Source of the DNA: Rapana venosa
Lineage: Eukaryota; Mollusca; Gastropoda; Neogastropoda; Muricidae
Length of the DNA stretch: 64,000 nucleotides
Reading direction: 5' to 3'
Assembly (NCBI GenBank): GCA_028751875.1
Contig: CM054141.1
Span: 42,443,541-42,507,540 of the forward strand
Below the pieces are notes generated by a model. The model made no database searches. It worked only from the letters and a program-made list of their open reading frames with translations, and was not told where the DNA came from. Shown one piece after another: positions 54,576-64,000 of this stretch; positions within the stretch are counted from its first letter, which is position 1, and every line of letters starts with the position of its first letter. The position numbers and the translations under genes are program-made.

Positions 54576-57119
54576 CTACCCTCTCCACACTACTCACTCC
54601 TTTTTTTTCTTCTTTTTTTGTTTGTTTTGGTATTTTTTTTCTTTTGAACTGAACATTGTAGGGTGAGCTTACTGCAATGTTTGAGAAAGTGAGATAGATA
54701 CTGACTGGTACAGAAACCAGAGCAAAATGGATCTGTCGCCTTTTTTTTTTTTTTTTTTGCACAATGGTGATAGGTGGAGAAATACATCAGACATGGACAG
54801 TTATCTCCTAGTTGCCTCCTTGAGCTCCTGTGATTGGCTGTGTTGCTTGGAGCATGGTTCCTCGGCTGGAGTGGGTTGTTTCTTGGAGCAGAGTGACCAC
54901 AACTGTGCTGCAGAACTTCAGGAGTGTCTTAGTCTACAGAAGTGCATTACAGCTGCCCCGTCACGCAGAGCAGAGCAGAGCTGAAGGAGAGGCAGGATAG
55001 TGTTACGCTGTACCACAGTGCAGAAGAAAGCCAGCAATGCTCAGAAATGTCATGTCCCTGTGATGAACTGTATGTGTTGGCCATTCTTCTGTGTTGTGTG
55101 GAAAGTAGTTAATCGTCGGTGACTGCGTGTCACACAGCAAAGTAAAAGATAGCTTTTATATAATGCCCTTTTTTAAGTAATGAAGAGCTTTTGAGTGTGG
55201 TGTGATTGAGAGGATGCTTTATGTACAACAGTTTGCAATACTAATCAGACTCGTCAGTGTTTTGATTTGGTGAGTTTGGATTTTTAAGAAATTTTTTTTA
55301 TTTTGTACTGGATGGCAGAGAACAGAAAGAACTTGGAAATATTCATGTCAGAAATACATATATACAGGAGTCAGTTTGTATACCTTATTTTGTTTTTACT
55401 TTATTTTGGGGGGCAGCATTGATTTTTTTTTTTTTTAACATTGGAATCGTTTTGTCCTTTTAGTTAACTGTATATTTTATGTCATGAATTTTGGTGTCTT
55501 GTCAGAAGATATATTTTAATCATGTTTTTTAGACCAAAATTTGGAGCTTGGTTAAATCATTGCCACTGGCTGCCTGTTAACATGCCTTGTGTTTGTGTGT
55601 GTGTGTGTGTATGTGCGTATGTGCTTGAGTACACAGTTCCCTTTTGATTTGTGCATGAAATGAGTGTTTAAAAGCCCCTAACCTTGGATGTGTTATGTTT
55701 ATGGCTGTGTTTGGTTGTGTGTTTGAATGTTTTTGTGTGTGTGCCTGTGGTCAGTGAAATTTCTCTGCTCTTTCAATCATGAAGGAATGCAGGTGTGCAA
55801 ATCTCATTGTTGATACATCTCGTATCTGCTGTTTTTAAAAAAAATTAAGGAGTGCTTTTAAGGAGAACTATTTTAAAGCTCAAGTGAATGTTTAAGTAGT
55901 ACTCTTCATTGCCAAAAATCAGTTGTCTTTTCAGCTGGAGTAGGACAGGCTTCACCAGGTCCACCTTGTGCTTGACGCTCTGCAAAAAGCTTCAATGCAA
56001 GTCCCAGCAACTCTTCACCGAGTTAAGGGAGGGAAGAAGACAGCAGATGTCTATTGTCAGATAATTTTTTATCTATTACTCTGTGCAGTCCAAAATGAGT
56101 TGGGAATATTTATCTGAAATGAGACAGTATAACAAACATGGTGTTGTCAGAATTAGTTCCTTTCATGTAAGTACATTTTCCCCTGAAACTGAAGAGTCCT
56201 AGCAAAGGGAAAGTAGAATTTCTGTGATAGGGAACTGCTTCTGATAATCAAAAAAAATATGTGTTTCTTTCTTTTTTTTTCTTTTTCTTTTTCTTTCCAC
56301 TGAATAGAAACGTGGCTATGATTTTAAGTTTTTGCAAAGACAGTCAAAAATGTTGGAGAGAAAACTGAATTTCTTACCACCAAAAAACAACAATATTATA
56401 TTTAACTTAATTTGAAAGGGTGTTTCACTGTAAACTGTGACCTATTGTATATTCTGCAGGTCTTGAGAAAGAGTAATGCATAACTAATGCAAGAACTATG
56501 ATGCTGACAGAGGAGACAACAACATGATTGCCTAGAACAGAAAAGTGATCGTCATAAAACTGAAGAAAATGCTTGACATCCTTGAATCATGGATGAAAAG
56601 TAAATCAGGTATACAGTTTTAAAAAAAAAAAGAATTCTTGTATGCATGAAGAAGCTGATTTTGTGTCGCAAGTGTTTTGTTGTGAATGGTATTGTGTCTC
56701 ACACCTGGCAGAGGGTGGACTTTTGAAGACCTTATGATTTTTGCATTGAAGCACACTGTGAAATGTAGGCCACTTTCTGTAAGGAGGGACTTTGTTTGCA
56801 TCGTAGATTAGATGCCATGTTCCATGCTCAATTCTGCTGTGTCATAAAGAACATATGAGAAAGTGCAGCATTTGTGCCTATACCAGTACGCTAAATATTC
56901 CATGTTAGGACATCCTGTTTTGCATTGTAAATAGATCTTAGAAAGGGTGTTTATTTTTTTTTCCCTGAAGTTCTGTGTTTCACCTGTTATTATTGAATGT
57001 TGCTGGAATGGTTTTTCTTTGGTGGATAAATTACAACTCTTGTAATTGTCTCTTTTTCCATTTTGTCGCACCATGATTTCGGTGAGTTATATTTTTTGTA
57101 TATTGAAAATGTTTTTCTT

Positions 57120-57125
57120 AATAAA
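57120..57125 (+). terminator. Candidate poly(A) signal AATAAA
   Basis: An AATAAA hexamer about 2.5 kb after the GRAF stop. The downstream sequence is only weakly GT-rich, so this is a candidate for a shorter 3' UTR. Confidence 0.3.
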
Positions 57126-59165
57126 CGAAAGCAGCACTTTATTGTGAAGGATGATAGCAGGATCTAGGTCTGAGGATGACTGGGAAGAGACTTTGCAAGA
57201 AAATTCTTGATTTTGCATTCTGGTACATATTAGGCAGTGACTGAAGATTACATGTGTTTTGTTCCACTCTTCAAACTGTGCTAAAATCATGCAGAGATAG
57301 AATTTTTGTTGGGAGAAAAACAGACAGCAGTCTTAATTTCAGTGATAGTTTTGGAATTAGTGGTAATTGTGTTGATTTCTGGAGAAAAGTACACCTTACG
57401 TCAAGCGGTAGTTTAAAAAAAAAAAAATGTAGTATTGATTTTTGGAGAAAAATTTATTTTATGCCATTATCTTGTTTGTAATGAGTAGTCATGTTGGTTA
57501 AGAAATGGTGATGAGGAAAGAATCCAAGGATGAAAGAACAAAAGTGTTAACCTGAGTGTACAACTACTAGATGCGTAACCATGTCAGTTGGAACGAGGTA
57601 TGAAGCAAAAGTAAAGTTGGGAGAGAGAGGGAGGAGGGGGATTTGGATAGGGGGGGAGTAATGGAGGGGAAGAGGAGAAAACTGTAGGCTGTAGTATCAT
57701 GATTCATTGTCTGTAAGCCTTACTATTTTATATTTGTTTTTGTTAGTTTGAGTTTGTTTGTGCTGACATTTACTCTGTCTTTGTTTTAATGCCTTGTGTG
57801 TGTGTAATGTGTGTGTTTGTGTGTGTGTGTGGTACTGAAAGCTTGTGTACATGCATATGCATATTTTTGATGAGTTGAAGTTTTAAAGAGATTTCGTTCT
57901 TGCAGTTATTTTCATAAAGATTTCCTTTCAGCAGTTTTTGGCAGAGTGTGCTTCTCAAAACAATACTAAGAAGATGAAACATCAAAGCGGAGAGACTTGT
58001 TATGTGCCTGAAAAGGGATAATTCCATGAAGTTTTCCACTGAAAACATTTACCAATGGTGCCAAGTCGTGATGGACCGATTCTGTTGGGAAGGTCACTGT
58101 CACCACAGAAAGGCTTTCAGAGAATAAGAATTACTAAAAACTTTGTATATGTGTCAACGGATGGTACTAAGTAAGCCTTGCTGGGTTAAAAAACCCACGT
58201 CATTTGGAAATTACGTGAGACATTCAATAAATAGCAACAGAAAAGAGAAAAGTGAGAACAGCTGCAAAGCTCTTCTGCCATATCTATTGCTTCCAGTACA
58301 TTTTTTCCCCTGTCTGTATTTTTATGAAATGTTTTCGTTGAAACTTGTGTGCTAATATTATATATTTTTTGTCCATGTATTGTGTAACTGACTGGTTGCG
58401 TTTTGTGGTTTGTCTGTGCTCATACTTGTATGCATGCAGACACAAAAGCGGATTGACTGGGTTGTGGAGTGAAAATCAGCTAACGACACTTTCGAATGGT
58501 GTGTTGTGCTAATTTTCTTTTTTAGCACTGATATGTTTGTTTAGTGTACTAACAGTTCACTTTTTTGTGCTTTTTTTTTTTATACCATTTATATGTATTC
58601 ACAGATTCATGACAGCTTATTTTGAATTAATTCAGTGTATTGATTCTTATGTGTGATTTATCCTGAGAGAGTTTTTAACAGTTGTGATTTTGAATCTAGC
58701 ACCAGGTCAGGTTTTCCTTCAACTGAGGAATGTTGTGTAAGCTTAGCTGTGCGTAATTTGTTTTCACAAAAATGTTAGAAGAAACTACTATTGATCCTTG
58801 TGGCATATCAGATTATTTTTTTTGTAAAGGGTTAAATGATGAAGATGTGAGGATGTTTATTTCCATGTTGATTTTTTTCCTGTCATTTTAAATATTTGTT
58901 CTGGTATATAAAAAAACCCTTCTTATTCAGGATTTTTTTTTGGGGGGGCCTATGTTTCTTTCTTTTGTTTGTTTTGGGTATGATATGAATTATCTTTCTT
59001 TCATGTCTCAATGTGTTTGCAAGCATGTGTGTTTCTGCGCATTAGAGAAGAATCTCTGATTTAAGGAAGGTGGACTTTTAGAGATTTTTAATATGTTGGA
59101 GCAAGAAGTGGGGCTAACAAACAAACAAACAAACAAACAAAGAACCCCAACTTTACTCAGACCAC

Positions 59166-59226
59166 CACAAGTGAAGATTTATCGTGGAATCAACACCACA
59201 AATGAAGATTTATCGTGGAATCAACT
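59166..59226. repeat. Short tandem duplication (~28 bp)
   Basis: The segment 'gaagatttatcgtggaatca' with flanking 'caccacaa.t' occurs twice in tandem. It lies next to (AAAC)n at 59118-59143, and 'tggtcca' recurs four times in the next 180 bp. Confidence 0.75.
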
Positions 59227-60153
59227 AATAACTTACAGTGGTCCAAAATATACAGTTATACTAACACAAATAAAACTGGTCCAAATCTAGATTTTATATT
59301 ATAAAGTTATTGTATAGTGTAGTGTTCACATTTAGTGGTCCAATCCAGATGTGTTTTTTTATTATTTAAAAGGCAAGTTTTGTTTTATCTTACAATGTGC
59401 GTGAACATTTACTGGTCCAAAACAGACATTTTAAATGAATAATTATTGTTCGAGATCAGTGAAATAGAAGTGCGTTGTAGTACCTGAGCTTGTGCACGAC
59501 TTGTTTGGCAGTTAGATCTTTTTTTATGATGAACAAGATGTGTATTGGAGGAACCAAGTGTGTTGGCATTTGTATGTAATTGTATGCATGCATTTGTGCT
59601 TCAGAGTGGAAGGAGAAAGAGAGAGAGACCAAGAAAACCTTTTAAATGATGTACAGAAGGTTTTATTTGAGAAAACAGAAAGTGCTTTTTTTTTCTTCTT
59701 TGATTCCCAAGCCTTCAATGTTCAGACCTTGTTGTGTATGGCAGCTGACGATTCTTACGTTGCCATTATTGTCTTTGATATTTGTGATTCTGGGGCATGT
59801 TCTTCTGGAGTGATGTTGTTTATTTGTGTTAGATGTGTACATCAAGGTAGTGGTCCCTTCTGCTCCTGCTCAGATTCCTCTTTTCCTTCTGCCTTCATTC
59901 CTTCCTTCCTTCTTTCCACACCGCTGGTTTTTTTTGTTTTCTTGTTTGTTTTTTAAATTTATTTTAATTGTTTTAATTTAGTCTTATTTGTAGGTTTTTC
60001 TCCCCTTGTTTTGGTATTTTTGCTGGAAAGTTGTGTATTTTTTTGGTACTTTTTATCTGACCACTGCCTATGCTGTCTTTCATTTTTTATCGTAATTACT
60101 GAATGTGATAATGTTTTAGTGTATGAATCTTTTGTAGACTTGCGTGTTAACAG

Positions 60154-60259
60154 AATAAATCAATAGATAATCAGAGTATTGTGATTTTGGTTACGTTGGT
60201 CCTTGAAGACGGAATCCATATTGACAGAATCATAATTTGCCAGTTAAGTCACAAATAAA
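60154..60259 (+). terminator. Candidate poly(A) signal pair AATAAA
   Basis: AATAAA hexamers lie at 60154 and 60254, each followed by a GT- or T-rich stretch of the kind bound by CstF. These are the best candidates for the distal end of the GRAF transcript. Confidence 0.35.
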
Positions 60260-61970
60260 TTATTGTCTGTTCATCTGTTTGTTTATTAGTGTATCAGTCT
60301 ATGTGCATGTGTGTCTCTCTGTCTGTCTGTCTCTCTCTGTCTGTCTCTGTCAGAAACTATTAAGATATCTCTGATTCTATTTTCTATTTCATTGTTGTTG
60401 TTTTTTGATTCCCCTTCCCCCCTCCTTTAAAAAAGAAAAACGATTACTTATAGGAGGTGAATGTGAATACTGAAACTGAATGAGCTGACAGCCCTGATGT
60501 GGCTGTCGTGGTCAATCGGGCTCTGTAACAGTATGGAATAGAATGAAATGGGAATTACCATCTTTGTCCCTTTTTTACTTTTCTTTTACACTCTTTCCTC
60601 TGGCTTTTGAAAGCTGGAAATGACAAAAAAAAGGGTCTGGATGGAAAATAAGTGTAGTTTTAGCATAGTCATATTAATTTGTTCTTCATTGGAACAGGTC
60701 AGTGCATGCACATTGAGGGAAATGTCATGTGCATTCTCTGGGAGATGTGAATAGTGTTTATATTGCCTTTTCTTTCTTTAAGATGTGTGAGTTTTCGTGC
60801 TTGGTATGGAACAGTGGCTTTACTACTTGTGAAACGCTCTTAAGCCTGTATGAACAATTTTATTATGATGATAGGATATAGATTTTAGTGGATGACATGG
60901 ATTGGTGGTTGTGCTTCTTGTGATGTATTGTATCAAGAAGTCTACTTGAAATCAGGATATGCTTTCTCCTGTCCTGGTTTTGTTTGTTTGTTTATGTGCA
61001 CCGTGTTGTATAGTATGCTTGTGCACTTCTGCACTCGGTATGCATATTGGCAAGCAGATTTATTATGTGTATGTGTGTAAGAATAGTCATGTTGTATCAT
61101 GTAAGTCTGTGAAAAGTTAGGGTGTGTCTCGCTGTATTCATTCCAAAACTTATTGATTTTTTTTGTTCATGCATTGATTTTGTTTTCAATGAAAATGCTG
61201 CTGTTGAGAATCCACGCTTTGGTTGGATGGTATGTGTTTTTGAAAGAAAATGCAATTTTTTTTTTAATGAACATTGGATTGGATTAATACCAGTTGTTGT
61301 GCTCATGTCTACAGTGCAATGTATGGAGGATGTCAATGATCAGCCATGGCTAGGGTCACTGTTAATTAATGTTTATTCTCTCTGTGTGTGTGTGTGTGTG
61401 TTACCATAGGTGCTAACACTTGGCAGAGCTTCTATCATTAGACGAGAAACAAGAGTGTGCAATGTTTAGAGCTGACCTGTCTTAAACTATTTGGAATTGT
61501 GGCTGCATGTGTGTGTGTGAGAGAGAGGGAGAGATTAGATACATGTATTTGAGTGAATCTGCGCTTGTACGGGTGTGAGTACGTATAGTATTGTTTAGCC
61601 CATTGAATCTGAGAAGTAGCTTGGTGTTATGCATCACTTTGTGTTGAATCTTGACATGTGCAATGTGTCTAATGGAGAGCCATGTCAGGAGAGAACGCCT
61701 TGAGGTGAACAGTGCAGTAACAACACTAAACTCATTGGCATCCCATTGTCGTAATGATCAGGCCTCGTAGTCCTTACCTTTTAAGTGTGATGGTCTATTT
61801 CATTTTTATTCTCTACCCCCTATACTTAAAAAATCTTCCCAGCCTTTTTCCTTCTCCCATTACTTACTGTTTAGAGATGTTTCTTCATACTTGTTATTGT
61901 GAAATTGGCTCGGTCAGAATAGAAGTACATGGAGAGAAGTATATTACAGTTGCACACACATGCACTCATA
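60260..61970. other. Non-coding DNA, probably intergenic
   Basis: Contains a TCTG/TCTC stretch near 60313-60352 and a short GT repeat near 61383. No gene or element is recognised. Confidence 0.4.
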
Positions 61971-61973
61971 CAG

Positions 61974-62031
61974 ACACAGGCACACACAGAGACAGACAGA
62001 CAGACAGACAGACACACACACAGACAGACAC

Positions 62032-62115
<84 letters not shown>

Positions 62116-62163
62116 CACACACACACACACACACACACAACACACACACACACACACACACAC
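61974..62163. repeat. (GACA)n-(CA)n compound microsatellite
   Basis: GACAGACA units are followed by about 120 bp of CA broken regularly by CAACA. Confidence 0.9.
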
Positions 62164-62639
62164 TGCATTAAAGTGCAGAAGTATTAAATGTTTCCCATGT
62201 AGAATTATTTGTGCTCTCGGTTTAATAAAAAAAAAACACCTACCCTCCCCACCTCCTCCCCAACCATTATAAAAATGTGAGTCATTTCTTATGTAATATT
62301 ACTCAGTAGTTGAGAATGCCCTTTTAGTATACTTTAATGATGGAGTAGTTTCAATATCCCCCTCCCCCACAATTTCTGGATTTTCCCATCTCCTCAAGCT
62401 CAAAAAGTGAGGTGTGATGATCAAAGAGCACCCTTTCCCCATACTTACAATCATCAGAAACTTTCTTCTGAACATTCAGCTCATTTTCTTTTTTAAACAG
62501 TTTCTTTTATTCATAACAATGAAAAGTCATTGTCATAATCTTCTTATCCCTTCTCATTTTCATTCAAACAATAATAAATTATGCCCACCCTGCTTTTCTC
62601 CATATGTGATTATGACAATCTTTTGGCTTTTACAACAAC

Positions 62640-62830
62640 ACCCCCCCCAAAAAAAACCAAACAACAACAACCCCAAACAAACAAAAAACAAACAAACAAC
62701 AAAAACAAAAAAAACCCACAACAAAAAAACAAGAAAACCACAACAACCCCACAACAACAACAAAACCCAACAACCCCCCCCCAACACCCCCCCTCCCCCC
62801 AAAAAAGCCCCCTTCCCCCCAAAATACACT
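62640..62830. repeat. A/C-only low-complexity tract
   Basis: Nearly 190 bp of A and C on the + strand with almost no G or T (AACAACAAC, AAACAAAC and C runs). The Gln/Pro/Asn and Gly/Phe/Val reading frames across it are artefacts. Confidence 0.75.
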
Positions 62831-63034
62831 TTTTGTGCTATCAACTTGAAGTGCAATCTTGGGCCTTCCCTCCCAGGCTGCCAGTTTGTAGCACTGACAG
62901 ATATGTAACAGAATTCCTTTTTCACTTAAACAAGAGTGTGCCTAGCGTGTAAAACGTATGAAGATAGGATACCATAATAATGTATCAAAATAGTATATCA
63001 TGAAATTGTATGAAACTAGTATATAACAATAATA

Positions 63035-63106
63035 TGTTGAGCGCTTTGATTTGTTGCTTTACAAGATTCAGCGCTATATAAATTCCATACATTATTATTA
63101 TTATTA
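63035..63106 (+). mobile_element. CR1/L2-type LINE 3' tail
   Basis: 'gagcgctttgatttgttgct' then 'ttcagcgctatataaattcc' and (ATT)n, the same terminus as at 27590-27660. Only the last 70 bp are present. Confidence 0.8.
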
Positions 63107-64000
63107 AATAGTCTATAATATATTATTCTAATCCACCCATTTTATATCAGAATGGTGTATCATCTCCACAACTTAAAAAAAAAAATGTCTGTTTCATTGT
63201 CAGTGAAAATGTAGCACTTGTTCCAATCTCATAATACACTGCCACACCCAGTGTGCGTAAATAGTGATGTTTTGCATGATGTCTTAGGTTGATGTGAAGA
63301 AGCTAAATGGTATCTCACCAAATGTCGTCTGATCTGATTTTTGTTTAATCTCTTGAACATAAAGGCTGATAGGAGTAAGGGCAGATATAAGTTTTTCATC
63401 ATGATTGAACAGCATCTTTCATGGTGGAGACTATCTTTGCTCAATTGGAGAAATATGAATGAATAGTGTATTTGGTATTTTCATGATCTTCCAGAGGGGA
63501 TCTGTCAGTAATATTCATATTTTGTACCATCTTCACTCTGTATAAGGAAAACTCAGTGCTTCATTATTTATTTTTGTCTATTTTAGCCAAGATGGAATAC
63601 TATACGTGCGGAGCTGTGCATACTCAGATACTAGGTTTCGTAGGATGTGGATAACAGATTTTTCTGTTTTACTTTTTTAAAATCTGTTGGTAGTAGCAGC
63701 ATTCCCCAGCTTTAAGGTTTTCTTTGTCCCTACCTGTAGTAGTGGTGGTCTGTTTACTGTGACATTCTGTAGATATAGAATATCAACTGTGTGTCTTGGA
63801 TGGAACCAACTAAATGATATTGATTTTCACTGCAAAGTTGTATAGATATAAAATGATATAGACTGAGCATATTTACTGGAATACACTAAAGGATAATGAA
63901 AAAAATATTAATTACCCCTAGCCCCCCGCTTCCCCTCTCTAAACAAGAAGCACCCCCCCCCCTCCAAATATTCAACTGAAGCAATCAGAGCTTCTATTTC
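63107..64000. other. Non-coding window end
   Basis: AT-rich DNA with a poly-C run at 63953-63962. No gene is recognised before the window ends. Confidence 0.4.

Larger units (their letters stand above)
54576..60160 (+). other. Probable long 3' UTR of the GRAF gene
   Basis: No convincing coding sequence follows the stop. The region is AT-rich and has few interspersed repeats compared with the introns, which suits a long 3' UTR. It contains a poly-T run (54741-54758), a Pumilio-type TGTAAATA at 56926-56933, and candidate poly(A) signals. The extent is inferred; no transcript evidence is available. Confidence 0.4.

Noticed and set aside
61754..62272. 172-codon Thr/His frame
   Set aside because: It is driven by the (CA)n microsatellite, and the non-repeat ends show no homology.
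1..64000. Bacterial-type defence, operon or phage-like system
   Set aside because: All supported genes are spliced or animal-type and the remaining sequence is eukaryotic repeat DNA. No clusters of compact ORFs with ribosome-binding sites occur.

Overview
This is a window of metazoan nuclear DNA: spliced genes with GT..AG introns, tRNA-derived SINEs, LINE fragments, a DNA transposon and dense microsatellites. The two recognisable genes match animal families. Their invertebrate flavour, together with the microsatellite and SINE load, suggests a mollusc, perhaps a gastropod. That assignment is inference; nothing here fixes the species.

Two host genes lie on the + strand. SEC61G (1314-1520) encodes the complete 68-residue gamma subunit of the ER translocon in one uninterrupted reading frame. 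From 5324 to 54575 runs a GRAF-type Rho GTPase-activating protein (BAR-PH-RhoGAP-SH3; vertebrate ARHGAP26/10/42, fly Graf). I reconstructed 27 coding exons with compatible splice phases at every junction but one: about 794 residues from the start ATG to the TAG. BAR is in exons 1-9, PH in exons 10-14, the first half of RhoGAP in exons 15-20, a Ser/Gly-rich linker in exons 21-25 and SH3 in exons 26-27.

The exception is between 33834 and 36199. The exon for the second half of RhoGAP (about 52 residues, including the catalytic-Asn region) is not present, and joining the flanking exons directly would shift the frame. The interval holds a SINE, a 117-bp minisatellite and about 670 bp of GT-rich repeat, so sequence lost in assembly is the simplest explanation.

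The introns are largely mobile and repetitive DNA. The clearest element is a piggyBac-family transposon (40275-42529) with TTAA target duplications, matching termini, five subterminal palindromes and a frameshifted transposase on the - strand. Other elements are three tRNA-derived SINE families plus one further SINE at 2037, three kinds of LINE 3' fragment, one chimeric LINE/intron insertion with a 17-bp target-site duplication (6389-6894), and several minisatellites.

The last 9.4 kb (54576-64000) hold no recognisable coding sequence and probably contain a long 3' UTR followed by intergenic DNA. I found no CRISPR array, operon, bacterial system or credible functional RNA gene. The best leads are the missing RhoGAP exon, the chimeric LINE insertion and the palindromic subterminal architecture of the piggyBac element.
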